In this document: positions 1-6,284 of the stretch, piece after piece
Position numbering within the stretch: the first letter of the stretch is position 1
How the letters are laid out: each line of letters begins with the position of its first letter
From: Bacteroidota bacterium
Lineage (GTDB): Bacteria > Bacteroidota > Bacteroidia > Bacteroidales > JAAYUG01
DNA length: 6,284 bases
Assembly (NCBI GenBank): GCA_021812865.1
Contig: JAKAMP010000184.1
Span: 1 to 6,284 of the forward strand
Direction of reading: 5' to 3'
Translations under genes and position numbers: made by a program
Notes under the pieces: model-generated
The model's input: only the letters and a program-made list of their open reading frames with translations
Told to the model about the DNA's origin: nothing
Databases searched by the model: none

Positions 1-98
1 ATTTTTAATATAAAACATAAAAGTAATACTTGATGAAATAATAATAATATTCAGTTAAATAGTTGGTTATATAATTTTTCATTTTATTGAATATTCCT

Positions 99-130
99 TT
101 TGCGATAAATTATCTGATTGCTTGATTTTG
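99..130 (+). promoter_or_regulatory. Candidate Bacteroidota-type promoter for amrBA
   Basis: TTTG at 99-102 is followed after 20 nt by TGATTTTG at 123-130. The Bacteroidota housekeeping consensus is TTTG, about 19-21 nt, then TAnnTTTG, so the -33 element is perfect and the -7 element matches 5 of its 6 defined positions. Transcription would begin near 137, leaving a leader of about 40 nt before the ATG at 180. A short inverted repeat, CTTGA (121-125) and TCAAG (134-138), overlaps the -7 element and could be an operator or chance. The DNA upstream (1-98) is strongly AT-rich with no convincing gene on either strand. The match is by eye; no transcript data support it. Confidence 0.5.
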
Positions 131-170
131 GAGTCAAGTTGAAGTACCTTTATTGGTTCTATGCGGAATC

Positions 171-176
171 AGGAGG
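171..176 (+). promoter_or_regulatory. Ribosome binding site deciding the amrBA start
   Basis: AGGAGG lies three bases before the ATG at 180. The spacing is short, but the motif favours ATG 180 over the in-frame TTG at 153, which has no Shine-Dalgarno-like sequence and would place a polar segment (VLCGIRRA) ahead of an otherwise ordinary signal peptide. Confidence 0.55.
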
Positions 177-179
177 GCT

Positions 180-1748
180 ATGAGAGCCAATATATCCATC
201 ATCATTCTTTCTCTTTATTTCATCTTTGCGCATTGTTCTCCAGGTTCAAAGAAAAGTTCCATGGAAACGGACCAGTCGTTACTTCATTCCGAGCAGGATA
301 GTCTGATAGATCGCAGGCCTGCGGTGGCAGGATCTTTTTATCCCGGAAATAAAGATGAGTTGCTCAAAGAACTTCAAGTATATTATACCCATGCCGTTCC
401 CGGACAGAAGTACAAACATATTGTGGCAATTATAGCCCCCCATGCCGGGTATGTTTTCTCAGGACAGGTAGCTGCCTCGGCATACAACCAACTGGATACG
501 GGGTTTCGATACAAGAACATTTTCGTTATCGGGTCCAGTCACCATGCCTCTTACGATGGCGCATCCATATATACGGAAGGGAATTTCATCACACCCCTGG
601 GTACTGCAAAGGTAAACCTGTTTCTTGCGAAAGAGCTGGTGGCCAGATATCCAAAGGTATTTCATGATTATCCGGATGTGCAAAGGCCGGAGCACAGCCT
701 TGAGGTGCAGTTGCCATTCCTCCAGTACCATTACAAGGATCAGTTTACCTTCGTGCCCATATTACTTGGCACCCAGAACGTGGAATCCTGCAAGCAGATT
801 GCAGAGGCCCTAAAACCTTATCTTGATGGTGACAATCTTTTTGTAATCAGCACCGATTTTTCCCATTATCCGGATTATGAAGATGCCTGCCGAACCGATA
901 AGATCACAGCCCAAGCCATAGAAGAAAACTCCGTGTCGGCCTTTCTGGAAGTATTGAAAAGCAATGAAAGAAAAGGAACAGATAACCTGCTGACCAGTAT
1001 CTGCGGCTGGACAAGTATGCTTAGCTTTCTTTATATGACTCAGAACAATCCCCAGGTTCATTTTCATTTGATTCAATACATGAATTCGGGGGACACGCCA
1101 TATGGGGACAAACAAAGGGTTGTTGGCTATAATGGTATGGTGGTCACCCTGGATAGCAGGGCTGAAAGCAATACCCAGAAAAATAAAGATGAAGCATTCA
1201 GTCTTTCGCAGGATGATAAGGAAAAACTGCTTGAACTGGCAAGAATTACAATAAAAACTTATCTTGAAACGGGGAAAGTTCCTTCAATCGAAGAGAGCAG
1301 CATGCCGGCAGAGTTGAGGGTGAAGGCAGGGGCATTCGTTACCTTACGCGAAAACAAGGAGCTGCGTGGCTGCATTGGACGATTTACCTCCGAGGAGCCC
1401 TTATACCAGGTAGTACAGGATATGGCTATTGCCTCTTCAACCAGGGATACGCGTTTTGATCCATTGACCCTTAAAGAACTACCCAAAATAACTATTGAGA
1501 TTTCTGTGCTGACCCCCATGCGGAAGATTGAATCGATCAATGAGATACAACTGGGCAGGCACGGCATTTACATCAAAAAGGGAATGCGGGGTGGCACCTT
1601 TCTTCCGCAGGTTGCTCGTGAAACAGGATGGACCCTGGAAGAATTTCTAGGCCATTGTGCACAGGATAAAGCTGGTTTGGGCTGGGATGGTTGGAAAGAC
1701 GCTGACATTTATGTTTACGAGGCTTATGCGTTTGCTGAAGGCGATTGA
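180..1748 (+). CDS. amrBA: AmrB-AmrA fusion: MEMO1-family domain plus AMMECR1 domain, exported
   Basis: This 522-residue protein joins two components of the AmmeMemoRadiSam system, which are often separate genes. Residues 1-18 are a hydrophobic signal with Cys19 after FAH; the -1 His is atypical for a lipobox, so it is either a lipoprotein or an ordinary secreted protein. The MEMO1 domain spans about 45-324. It opens with RPAVAGSFYPG (46-56) and keeps the residues equivalent to the metal site of human MEMO1 and LigB-type dioxygenases: PHAGY (His88), GSSHH (His121/122), EHSLE (His172), DFSHY (Asp226, His229) and ICG (Cys275). A polar linker of about 15 residues leads to the AMMECR1 domain (about 340-522), with its hallmark LRGCIG (395-400), the RDTRFDP segment (422-428) and FLPQVA (474-479). 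MEMO1 proteins bind iron or copper and AMMECR1 has no assigned reaction, so the joint function is unknown. Family assignment is confident; export is inferred. The partner radical SAM gene lies two genes downstream. Confidence 0.93.
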   Translation: MRANISIIILSLYFIFAHCSPGSKKSSMETDQSLLHSEQDSLIDRRPAVAGSFYPGNKDELLKELQVYYTHAVPGQKYKHIVAIIAPHAGYVFSGQVAASAYNQLDTGFRYKNIFVIGSSHHASYDGASIYTEGNFITPLGTAKVNLFLAKELVARYPKVFHDYPDVQRPEHSLEVQLPFLQYHYKDQFTFVPILLGTQNVESCKQIAEALKPYLDGDNLFVISTDFSHYPDYEDACRTDKITAQAIEENSVSAFLEVLKSNERKGTDNLLTSICGWTSMLSFLYMTQNNPQVHFHLIQYMNSGDTPYGDKQRVVGYNGMVVTLDSRAESNTQKNKDEAFSLSQDDKEKLLELARITIKTYLETGKVPSIEESSMPAELRVKAGAFVTLRENKELRGCIGRFTSEEPLYQVVQDMAIASSTRDTRFDPLTLKELPKITIEISVLTPMRKIESINEIQLGRHGIYIKKGMRGGTFLPQVARETGWTLEEFLGHCAQDKAGLGWDGWKDADIYVYEAYAFAEGD

Positions 1749-1754
1749 ATAATT

Positions 1755-1790
1755 TAAATCGTATGTTCACATAAACATTGTATCGATTTA
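1755..1790 (+). other. AT-rich inverted repeat after amrBA
   Basis: TAAATCG (1755-1761) pairs perfectly with CGATTTA (1784-1790), and inside it ATGTT (1763-1767) pairs with AACAT (1774-1778) around a six-base loop. An uneven internal loop separates the two stems. It begins seven bases after the amrBA stop, but it is AT-rich and has no clean T-tract, so it is a weak terminator or mRNA-end structure at best. Confidence 0.3.
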
Positions 1791-1822
1791 TGAATGAGTG
1801 ATTTATTTAATGCAATGCTTTC

Positions 1823-1834
1823 GTTTTGGTTTTG
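1823..1834 (+). promoter_or_regulatory. Tandem GTTTTG repeat, possible -7 region for the membrane gene
   Basis: Two perfect copies of GTTTTG stand back to back. Each supplies a TTTG ending (TCGTTTTG at 1821-1828, TGGTTTTG at 1827-1834) that resembles the Bacteroidota -7 element TAnnTTTG with one mismatch. No clear TTTG sits 19-21 nt upstream; the nearest is TTTA at 1802-1805. A start here would place the next hairpin in the 5' leader of the membrane gene. This is a weak promoter call. Confidence 0.22.
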
Positions 1835-1837
1835 CTT

Positions 1838-1872
1838 TACCCTCAGCTTAGCCGCTTCCTAACCTGAGGGTA
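1838..1872 (+). terminator. Strong hairpin between amrBA and the membrane gene
   Basis: TACCCTCAG (1838-1846) pairs over nine bases with CTGAGGGTA (1864-1872). After one C-C mismatch, TTAG (1848-1851) pairs with CTAA (1859-1862), leaving a seven-base loop. TTGCTTTTATAT follows, so on the plus strand it looks like an intrinsic terminator with an interrupted T-tract. It ends only 32 nt before the ATG at 1905. It may therefore terminate amrBA transcripts, or act in the leader of the next gene as an attenuator or stability element. The pairing is certain; the role is inferred. Confidence 0.6.
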
Positions 1873-1904
1873 TTGCTTTTATATCAGTAAGTGGCGAATC
1901 AACG

Positions 1905-4067
1905 ATGGCCAATGCATTTGTCAAAGCAAAAGGAATGAAGGAATCAAAGCGTATAACCCTGGTTCTGTTTGTACTTGGATTCAGCGCTATCCTTGTTCAG
2001 ATTCTGGTTTTGCGTGAATTTCTCAATGTTTTCAAGGGAAATGAACTGATCCTGGGATTGATCATGGCCGTATGGATGCTTCAAACAGCACTAGGAGCCT
2101 GGCTTGAACGCAAAGTGTCTTTCTTCCATACCTCCCAGGAACTGGTACAGTTCCTTTTTCTCTCCCTCCCTCTGCTGGCTGTTCTTGCCCTGGCCTTGAT
2201 GTATGCACTATATGTGTTCATGTTTCCTCCGGGTGTGTCAAAAGGTTTGATGTCAGCCTTTATTTTTGCAAATTTCACACTTATTCCTTTCTGCGTTGGC
2301 AGTGGAGCGCTTTTCAGCGCTTTCAGTCATATGCTCTCATCTGCTAAGAGCGGCACCGGTTTGAATACAGGCTATGGTTGGGAATCGGCAGGCAGCGCCC
2401 TTGCCGGGATTCTTTCTGGCACCATGGTTCTGCAACTAACCAATAGTTTTTCCCTTCTTGGCTGGGATGTGCTGATTCATATTGTTTCAGGACTTATTGC
2501 ATTCAGAACAGGAATCCGTCCTTCCCGCAGGCTAATATATATGTTTTTCCTTTTGATGGCCGGTTTATTCCTGTGCTTCAGACCACCTGATTTGTACCTC
2601 AGGTCAAAGCTTTATACCGGACAGGATATCTTATTATCGCGTAATACACCATTTGGCAATATAACAGTAACCAATACAGATGGGCAGATCAATTATTTTG
2701 AAAACGGTACTTTTCTGTTCAGTTCCGCTAACCTTGCCCTGCAGGAGGAGATAGCGCACTTTGTGATGCTTCAATGCATCAATCCGCACAACGTTCTTGT
2801 TGTTTCAGGTGGAATGTCGGGTATGCAGGAACAGCTCGCCAAATATCCTTCGATAGAAAATGTGGATTATGTGGAAATCAATCCCTGGCTCATTGCAGCT
2901 GAGAAGCAGTATAATTCCATGCCGTATCGGTCGTGGTTCCATATTAGTACATTGGATGCGAGGACATGGATCAGAAAAGAGTCTGGAAAATATGATGCTA
3001 TAATCCTGAATTTGCCCGATCCATCTACAGCACAGGTCAACAGATATTTCACCCTGGAGTTCTTCAGGGATATTTCCCTTAAACTTCACCGAAACGGGTA
3101 TATGATCACCAGCCTGGAATCATCGGGCAATTATATCAGTGAAGATGCCAGAAAGCTGTATCAGCTGATGTATGCCACGCTCAGAACTGTTTTTCATTAT
3201 GTAGAAGTTCTGCCCGGTGAAAGGAATTGTTTTATCGCCGGAAATAGTCCAATACATACAGATATTGTAAGGAGAGTCGATTCCCTTGGAATACGGAATG
3301 ATTATGTATCATCGGCATATTTGGATGACCGACTGCTGAAGTTATACAACAGCCAAATAATGTCTGTTATCATTACAACCAGCAACAAGGTCAACAGGGA
3401 TTCCCATCCCCTCGCTTATCTTCTGCAGATCAACTTTTGGCTAAGTTCTTTCGGTGAAAGCCGGTGGATGATCATCCTATTTCTCTTCATTGCATTGTTT
3501 TTAACTTTTCGCAAGCTGAATCCCATATCGGCAGCGGTATTGGCCGGTGGATTCAGCGGGGCCTCTGCCGAATTTCTCGTGATCATGATATTTCAGACGA
3601 TGTATGGCCTTGTATTTCAAATGATTGGTGTGATTGTGGCGTTTTATATGGCAGGGCTGGCTGCAGGCGCCTTATACAACCGGAAGGTCATCCGTGCTCC
3701 ACGCCTGGCTTATGCCTGTGTTCAATGCGGATTGTTTCTTTTCCTCTCCATCATTCCATGGATTTATCATTTTCTGGCTGCTCATCCGCACATTGAAAAC
3801 TGGCAGGGGCAGATGGTTTTATTGCTTTTTGTATTTGTAATAGCCATAATAGCAGGCGCTGAATTCAACCTGGCTAATAAGCTATGGTTTGAAACAAAGA
3901 GAGGATCTGCTATTTCCCTTTATGCAACCGATCTTGCCGGTTCTGCCACTGGACTACTCATTACCTCCTTATGGATATTTCCTATTCTGGGTCTATTTCC
4001 GGCCAGCCAGCTGGCGGCGGGATTGAATATTTTCAGCATGGCTGTGTTTCTCCTATCAAAAAGATGA
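1905..4067 (+). CDS. Polytopic membrane protein with inserted spermidine synthase-like domain
   Basis: The 720-residue protein has about seven predicted membrane segments (near 17-36, 48-66, 82-108, 114-140, 160-178, 181-201, 209-226), a soluble domain (about 227-519) and about seven more (near 520-535, 540-562, 566-590, 600-624, 636-655, 670-692, 697-717). This resembles fused transporter-like/spermidine synthase proteins. The soluble domain has the Rossmann methyltransferase-type order: SGGMSG (301-306), VEIN (323-326), LDA (350-352), NLPDP (369-373). Against SpeE by eye, the ribose-binding acid (Glu324) and adenine-site Asp351 are kept, but GGGDG has become SGGMS, the Tyr-His of YHE is Leu279-Gln280, and the first Asp of DxxDP is Asn369. 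Canonical polyamine synthesis is therefore doubtful. Basic residues (N-terminus, ERK 68-70, 201-209, RK 536-537, 593-600, KR 665-666, the C-terminal KR) all sit on one side, which would place the domain in the periplasm. An alternative start is Met11 (1935). It lies between two AmmeMemoRadiSam genes. Confidence 0.78.
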   Translation: MANAFVKAKGMKESKRITLVLFVLGFSAILVQILVLREFLNVFKGNELILGLIMAVWMLQTALGAWLERKVSFFHTSQELVQFLFLSLPLLAVLALALMYALYVFMFPPGVSKGLMSAFIFANFTLIPFCVGSGALFSAFSHMLSSAKSGTGLNTGYGWESAGSALAGILSGTMVLQLTNSFSLLGWDVLIHIVSGLIAFRTGIRPSRRLIYMFFLLMAGLFLCFRPPDLYLRSKLYTGQDILLSRNTPFGNITVTNTDGQINYFENGTFLFSSANLALQEEIAHFVMLQCINPHNVLVVSGGMSGMQEQLAKYPSIENVDYVEINPWLIAAEKQYNSMPYRSWFHISTLDARTWIRKESGKYDAIILNLPDPSTAQVNRYFTLEFFRDISLKLHRNGYMITSLESSGNYISEDARKLYQLMYATLRTVFHYVEVLPGERNCFIAGNSPIHTDIVRRVDSLGIRNDYVSSAYLDDRLLKLYNSQIMSVIITTSNKVNRDSHPLAYLLQINFWLSSFGESRWMIILFLFIALFLTFRKLNPISAAVLAGGFSGASAEFLVIMIFQTMYGLVFQMIGVIVAFYMAGLAAGALYNRKVIRAPRLAYACVQCGLFLFLSIIPWIYHFLAAHPHIENWQGQMVLLLFVFVIAIIAGAEFNLANKLWFETKRGSAISLYATDLAGSATGLLITSLWIFPILGLFPASQLAAGLNIFSMAVFLLSKR

Positions 4068-4092
4068 GCAGGTTTCGGTTCTGAGGCCTGCT
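4067..4092 (+). other. Hairpin overlapping the membrane gene stop codon
   Basis: AGCAGGTTTC (4067-4076) pairs with GAGGCCTGCT (4083-4092), including two G-U wobbles, around a six-base loop. The last base of the TGA stop is the first base of the stem. No T-tract follows (the next bases are AATCGCTCAAAAATC), so it is not a typical intrinsic terminator; it could protect the 3' end or slow ribosomes at termination. Confidence 0.35.
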
Positions 4093-4144
4093 AATCGCTC
4101 AAAAATCATTTGGCTCAACCTGGCAGGAAAATGTTAAAATATGG

Positions 4145-4173
4145 TTTGCGCTGATAAAAATACGTACCTTTTG
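4145..4173 (+). promoter_or_regulatory. Possible promoter for amrS
   Basis: TTTG (4145-4148) is followed after 16 nt by TACCTTTTG (4165-4173), close to the Bacteroidota TAnnTTTG element but with one extra base. Spacing is short for the class and initiation would leave only about 20 nt before the ATG at 4199. It is compatible with amrS having its own promoter, but amrS could equally be read from upstream. Confidence 0.25.
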
Positions 4174-4184
4174 ATGTGTGAATG

Positions 4185-4191
4185 AAGGGAG
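4185..4191 (+). promoter_or_regulatory. Ribosome binding site deciding the amrS start
   Basis: AAGGGAG is placed seven bases before the ATG at 4199, which is good spacing. The in-frame GTG at 4178 has no comparable motif upstream, so ATG 4199 is preferred; this start also puts the Tat-like leader at the very N-terminus. Confidence 0.6.
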
Positions 4192-4198
4192 TTGCGTT

Positions 4199-5326
4199 AT
4201 GGATCTGCGAAAATTGAACAAAAGAGCTTTCATCAAGAATAGTTGCTTAGCTGCAGGGGCCGCCTTCATGGCTCCTGAACTGTGGAAAAGCCCGGCGGCA
4301 GCTGAAAAATTATGGAAATGGAGCAAAGAGGCCTTGTATTATATTCAAACTCCCCGTGGCTCAAAGTGCTTGCTTTGTCCGGCTGAGTGCACTCTTCGCG
4401 AAGGTGAAACAGGTATTTGCCGGAATAGGGTAAATGTCAATGGAAAATTATTTTCCATTGCTTATGGCAATCCCTGCGCAGTACATGTTGATCCCATTGA
4501 AAAAAAACCACTGTTTCACTTCCAGCCATCAAGCTGGTCTTTTTCCATAGCCACTGCCGGATGCAACCTTGCTTGCCTGAATTGCCAGAACTGGACCATT
4601 TCTCAGGTTGGTCCAAAGGAAACCCGTAATGCAGACCTAATGCCTGATGCAGTGGTAAAGGAAAGTCGGGCAAACAACTGTAAGTCAATATCGTATACAT
4701 ATTCAGAACCTGTAACTTTCTATGAATATGTTTTCGACACTTCCCGTGTGGCTCATGATAACAAGCTGAAGAATGTGTTTATTTCCAATGGCTATATTGA
4801 GGAGGAGCCATTGAAGGCTCTCTGCAAACATCTTGATGCTGCCAATATTAATTTGAAGTCATTTAGCGATTCCATATACCTAAAGCTGAACGGAGGCAAG
4901 CTGCAGCCTGTGCTCAATACACTGAAGACCATCAAGGACTGTGGAACATGGCTGGAGATTACCAATCTGGTTGTTCCCGGATGGACCGACGACCTGGAAA
5001 TGATAAAAAAAATGTGCGGATGGCTTGCTGAGAATGGATTCCAGGATAATCCCCTACATTTTTTAAGGTTTCAGCCACTTTACAAACTGGAGCATCTTCC
5101 GCCCACTCCTGTTGCAGTACTGGAATCTGCACGGGAAACAGCCATGAAAGAAGGAATTCATTATGTATATATTGGCAATGTGCCTGGCAGTAAGGGGCAG
5201 AATACATACTGTCCGGATTGCCATAAAGAAATCATTACACGGGATGGTTTCCGGATTGATGCCAACCATATAAAGAATGGCAAATGCAGCTATTGCGGCA
5301 GCTCGATTGCAGGAAGATGGACCTGA
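4199..5326 (+). CDS. amrS: AmmeMemoRadiSam system radical SAM enzyme with Tat-like leader
   Basis: This 375-residue protein is the radical SAM member of the system, related to pyruvate formate-lyase activating enzymes. The cluster motif is CNLACLNC (CxxxCxxC; Cys122, 126, 129), where a 4Fe-4S cluster cleaves S-adenosylmethionine. Ahead of it lies CLLCPAEC with a fourth Cys (57, 60, 64, 74), the CxLCP signature of PflA-like proteins. YTYSEPVTFYEY (166-177) and ISNGY (195-199) fit the same family. The C-terminus has GNVPG (326-330) and two CxxC pairs (338/341 and 363/366) resembling a zinc ribbon or rubredoxin-like knuckle, typical of AmrS. Residues 1-25 include KRAFIK (8-13) and a mildly hydrophobic stretch, like a Tat signal with Lys for the first Arg. 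Its partner MEMO1 and AMMECR1 domains are encoded at 180-1748. The substrate is unknown. Family assignment is strong; export is inferred. Confidence 0.92.
   Translation: MDLRKLNKRAFIKNSCLAAGAAFMAPELWKSPAAAEKLWKWSKEALYYIQTPRGSKCLLCPAECTLREGETGICRNRVNVNGKLFSIAYGNPCAVHVDPIEKKPLFHFQPSSWSFSIATAGCNLACLNCQNWTISQVGPKETRNADLMPDAVVKESRANNCKSISYTYSEPVTFYEYVFDTSRVAHDNKLKNVFISNGYIEEEPLKALCKHLDAANINLKSFSDSIYLKLNGGKLQPVLNTLKTIKDCGTWLEITNLVVPGWTDDLEMIKKMCGWLAENGFQDNPLHFLRFQPLYKLEHLPPTPVAVLESARETAMKEGIHYVYIGNVPGSKGQNTYCPDCHKEIITRDGFRIDANHIKNGKCSYCGSSIAGRWT
4438..4460. repeat. Perfect 10-bp inverted repeat inside amrS
   Basis: CAATGGAAAA (4438-4447) and TTTTCCATTG (4451-4460) are perfect reverse complements around the three-base spacer TTA. 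The stretch encodes NGKLFSI in a region of AmrS that appears to be ordinary family sequence, so the symmetry may follow from coding. It is nevertheless the cleanest palindrome in the window. Confidence 0.6.
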
Positions 5327-5327
5327 A

Positions 5328-6284
5328 TCAAAGATTCTTCTCGTAAATACGAAAACGTTTCTTAACGATGCCGCCCATGCGTTCATATTCCCGTCTCATG
5401 CGGGAGTTAAGTTCAAGAACCAGGTGGCTGTCAATGATTTTCATACCCGTACGGTGAGCCGTTTCAAAAATGCTCATGCCCATCAAGGTATCGAGTCCCC
5501 TGCCCCGGTATTCTGATTTTATAGCGCCTAGAAGACTCACAATTTTCCTAGTCTTTTTGGAGGATCTTAGAATATGGAACAAACCGAATGGAAGAATTCT
5601 TCCGCGAGCTTTCCGGATGCCCTCTGAAATATCGGGCATGGAAACAATAAAGCCAATGGTATCGCCCTGGGTTGTGGTGACTATTTTAACAAAACGGGGA
5701 TCGAGAATTGGAAGGTATTTTCCAACCAGTTCATCAATTTCCTTATCGGACAATGGAACAAAACCATAAATATCCATGAAAGCCTCGTTGATCAGGAGAA
5801 ATACAGGTTTGATCCACTTTTTTAGTTCGCTTTTCGTTTTGAATTCCCTGAGAACATATGCCCCGGTAGACAGAGTACGCTGGGACACCTTTCTGTAAAC
5901 TTCCGGAATTTCATCGGGTACATCGAGCCAATACTCAACCAGATCTTTAAATTTTACAAAACCCTCATTCTCAACCATATGAACAAGGTATTCCTGATTG
6001 CATGGAGAGGCTATGACCGGGGAAAGTTCAAAGCCTTCCACCAGTAATCCCTGGGGATCCTTATCGGAAAACCCGAGAGGACCTATCATTTTTTTCATGC
6101 CCTTCTGTCGTGCCCAGTTTTCACAATATGTTAGCAAAGCATGAGCTACTTGCTGGTCCTCAATGCATTCGAATGCGTAAAAACGGGCATAAGGTTCATG
6201 ATGCAGGTCATTATACTGGTGATTGATCAAACCCATCACCCGGCCCACCGGTTTACCATCGCCAAAAGCAAGCACCATCATGGT
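5328..6284 (-). CDS. GNAT-like N-acetyltransferase, N-terminus missing
   Basis: The minus-strand reading frame is open to the window edge, so the true start lies beyond 6284. The Met at 6281 is probably internal: the visible protein begins at VLAFGDGKPVGRVMG, a GNAT-type core strand, whereas relatives I recall have roughly 50-70 residues before it. Visible parts are that strand with INHQYND, then GPLGFSDKDPQGLLVEGF (67-84, counted from 6281), which is characteristic of a Bacteroidota family of about 370-390 residues. A C-terminal acetyl-CoA-binding motif reads AIKSEYRGRGLD (253-264), containing the RGRG loop. It probably transfers an acyl group from acyl-CoA, but the acceptor cannot be told. 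The protein lacks a visible signal and is expected to be cytoplasmic. It converges on amrS with one base between stop codons and has no obvious functional tie to it. Confidence 0.65.
   Translation of the reverse strand, partial: TMMVLAFGDGKPVGRVMGLINHQYNDLHHEPYARFYAFECIEDQQVAHALLTYCENWARQKGMKKMIGPLGFSDKDPQGLLVEGFELSPVIASPCNQEYLVHMVENEGFVKFKDLVEYWLDVPDEIPEVYRKVSQRTLSTGAYVLREFKTKSELKKWIKPVFLLINEAFMDIYGFVPLSDKEIDELVGKYLPILDPRFVKIVTTTQGDTIGFIVSMPDISEGIRKARGRILPFGLFHILRSSKKTRKIVSLLGAIKSEYRGRGLDTLMGMSIFETAHRTGMKIIDSHLVLELNSRMRREYERMGGIVKKRFRIYEKNL

Noticed and set aside
153..179. TTG start at 153 extending amrBA by nine residues
   Set aside because: The AGGAGG at 171-176 lies inside that extension and points to ATG 180, which also begins a normal signal peptide.
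1838..1872. SAM-sensing riboswitch ahead of the membrane gene
   Set aside because: Only one hairpin is visible and none of the conserved SAM riboswitch junction or pseudoknot sequences could be identified.
3464..3840. Two overlapping plus-strand open frames inside the membrane gene
   Set aside because: They are out-of-frame readings of a strongly hydrophobic coding region with no recognisable domain; the long frame is clearly the gene.
4178..4198. GTG start at 4178 extending amrS by seven residues
   Set aside because: No ribosome binding site precedes it, whereas AAGGGAG is well spaced before ATG 4199.
4500..5012. Two runs of eight A (4500-4507 and 5005-5012) as programmed slippage sites
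   Set aside because: They encode Lys in frame within a complete, intact radical SAM protein, and no alternative-frame product is recognisable.
5341..5352. Short hairpin TCGT/ACGA near the convergent gene ends, as a bidirectional terminator
   Set aside because: The stem is only four base pairs with a four-base loop and no T-tract, so it is too weak.
5063..5386. Minus-strand open frame across the end of amrS
   Set aside because: It overlaps the Cys-rich C-terminus of amrS and has no family features.

Overview
The window looks like a chromosomal segment from a member of the Bacteroidota. This rests on a -33/-7 type promoter (TTTG, 20 nt, TGATTTTG) ahead of the first gene, an N-terminal Cys-containing export signal, and a GNAT-like family that I associate with Bacteroidota. 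It is an inference and no 16S or tRNA gene is present to anchor it. The coding regions are of moderate G+C; the first ~150 bases are visibly AT-rich.

Layout: bases 1-179 are a noncoding leader with a plausible promoter and a Shine-Dalgarno-like AGGAGG. Three genes then run left to right: (i) 180-1748, a MEMO1-family domain fused to an AMMECR1 domain (AmrB-AmrA fusion) behind a signal peptide or lipoprotein-like N-terminus; (ii) 1905-4067, a large polytopic membrane protein with a spermidine synthase-like domain inserted between two membrane bundles; (iii) 4199-5326, the radical SAM enzyme of the same system (AmrS) behind a Tat-like leader. The gaps (156 and 131 nt) hold hairpins and possible promoters, so these three genes may be co-transcribed or separately controlled. 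A fourth gene, on the minus strand (5328-6284, its 5' end cut off by the window), encodes a GNAT-like acetyltransferase. Its stop codon is one base away from that of amrS.

The first and third genes carry all three components of the AmmeMemoRadiSam system (AMMECR1, MEMO1 and a PflA-like radical SAM protein). To my knowledge the system was defined by co-occurrence and its reaction is unknown. The most interesting feature here is location. AmrBA and AmrS both carry export-like N-termini, and by the positive-inside rule the soluble domain of the membrane protein between them falls on the periplasmic side. That domain has also lost several residues expected of a working aminopropyltransferase. Together this suggests an envelope-located version of the system with a membrane partner, a testable hypothesis and not something the sequence proves.
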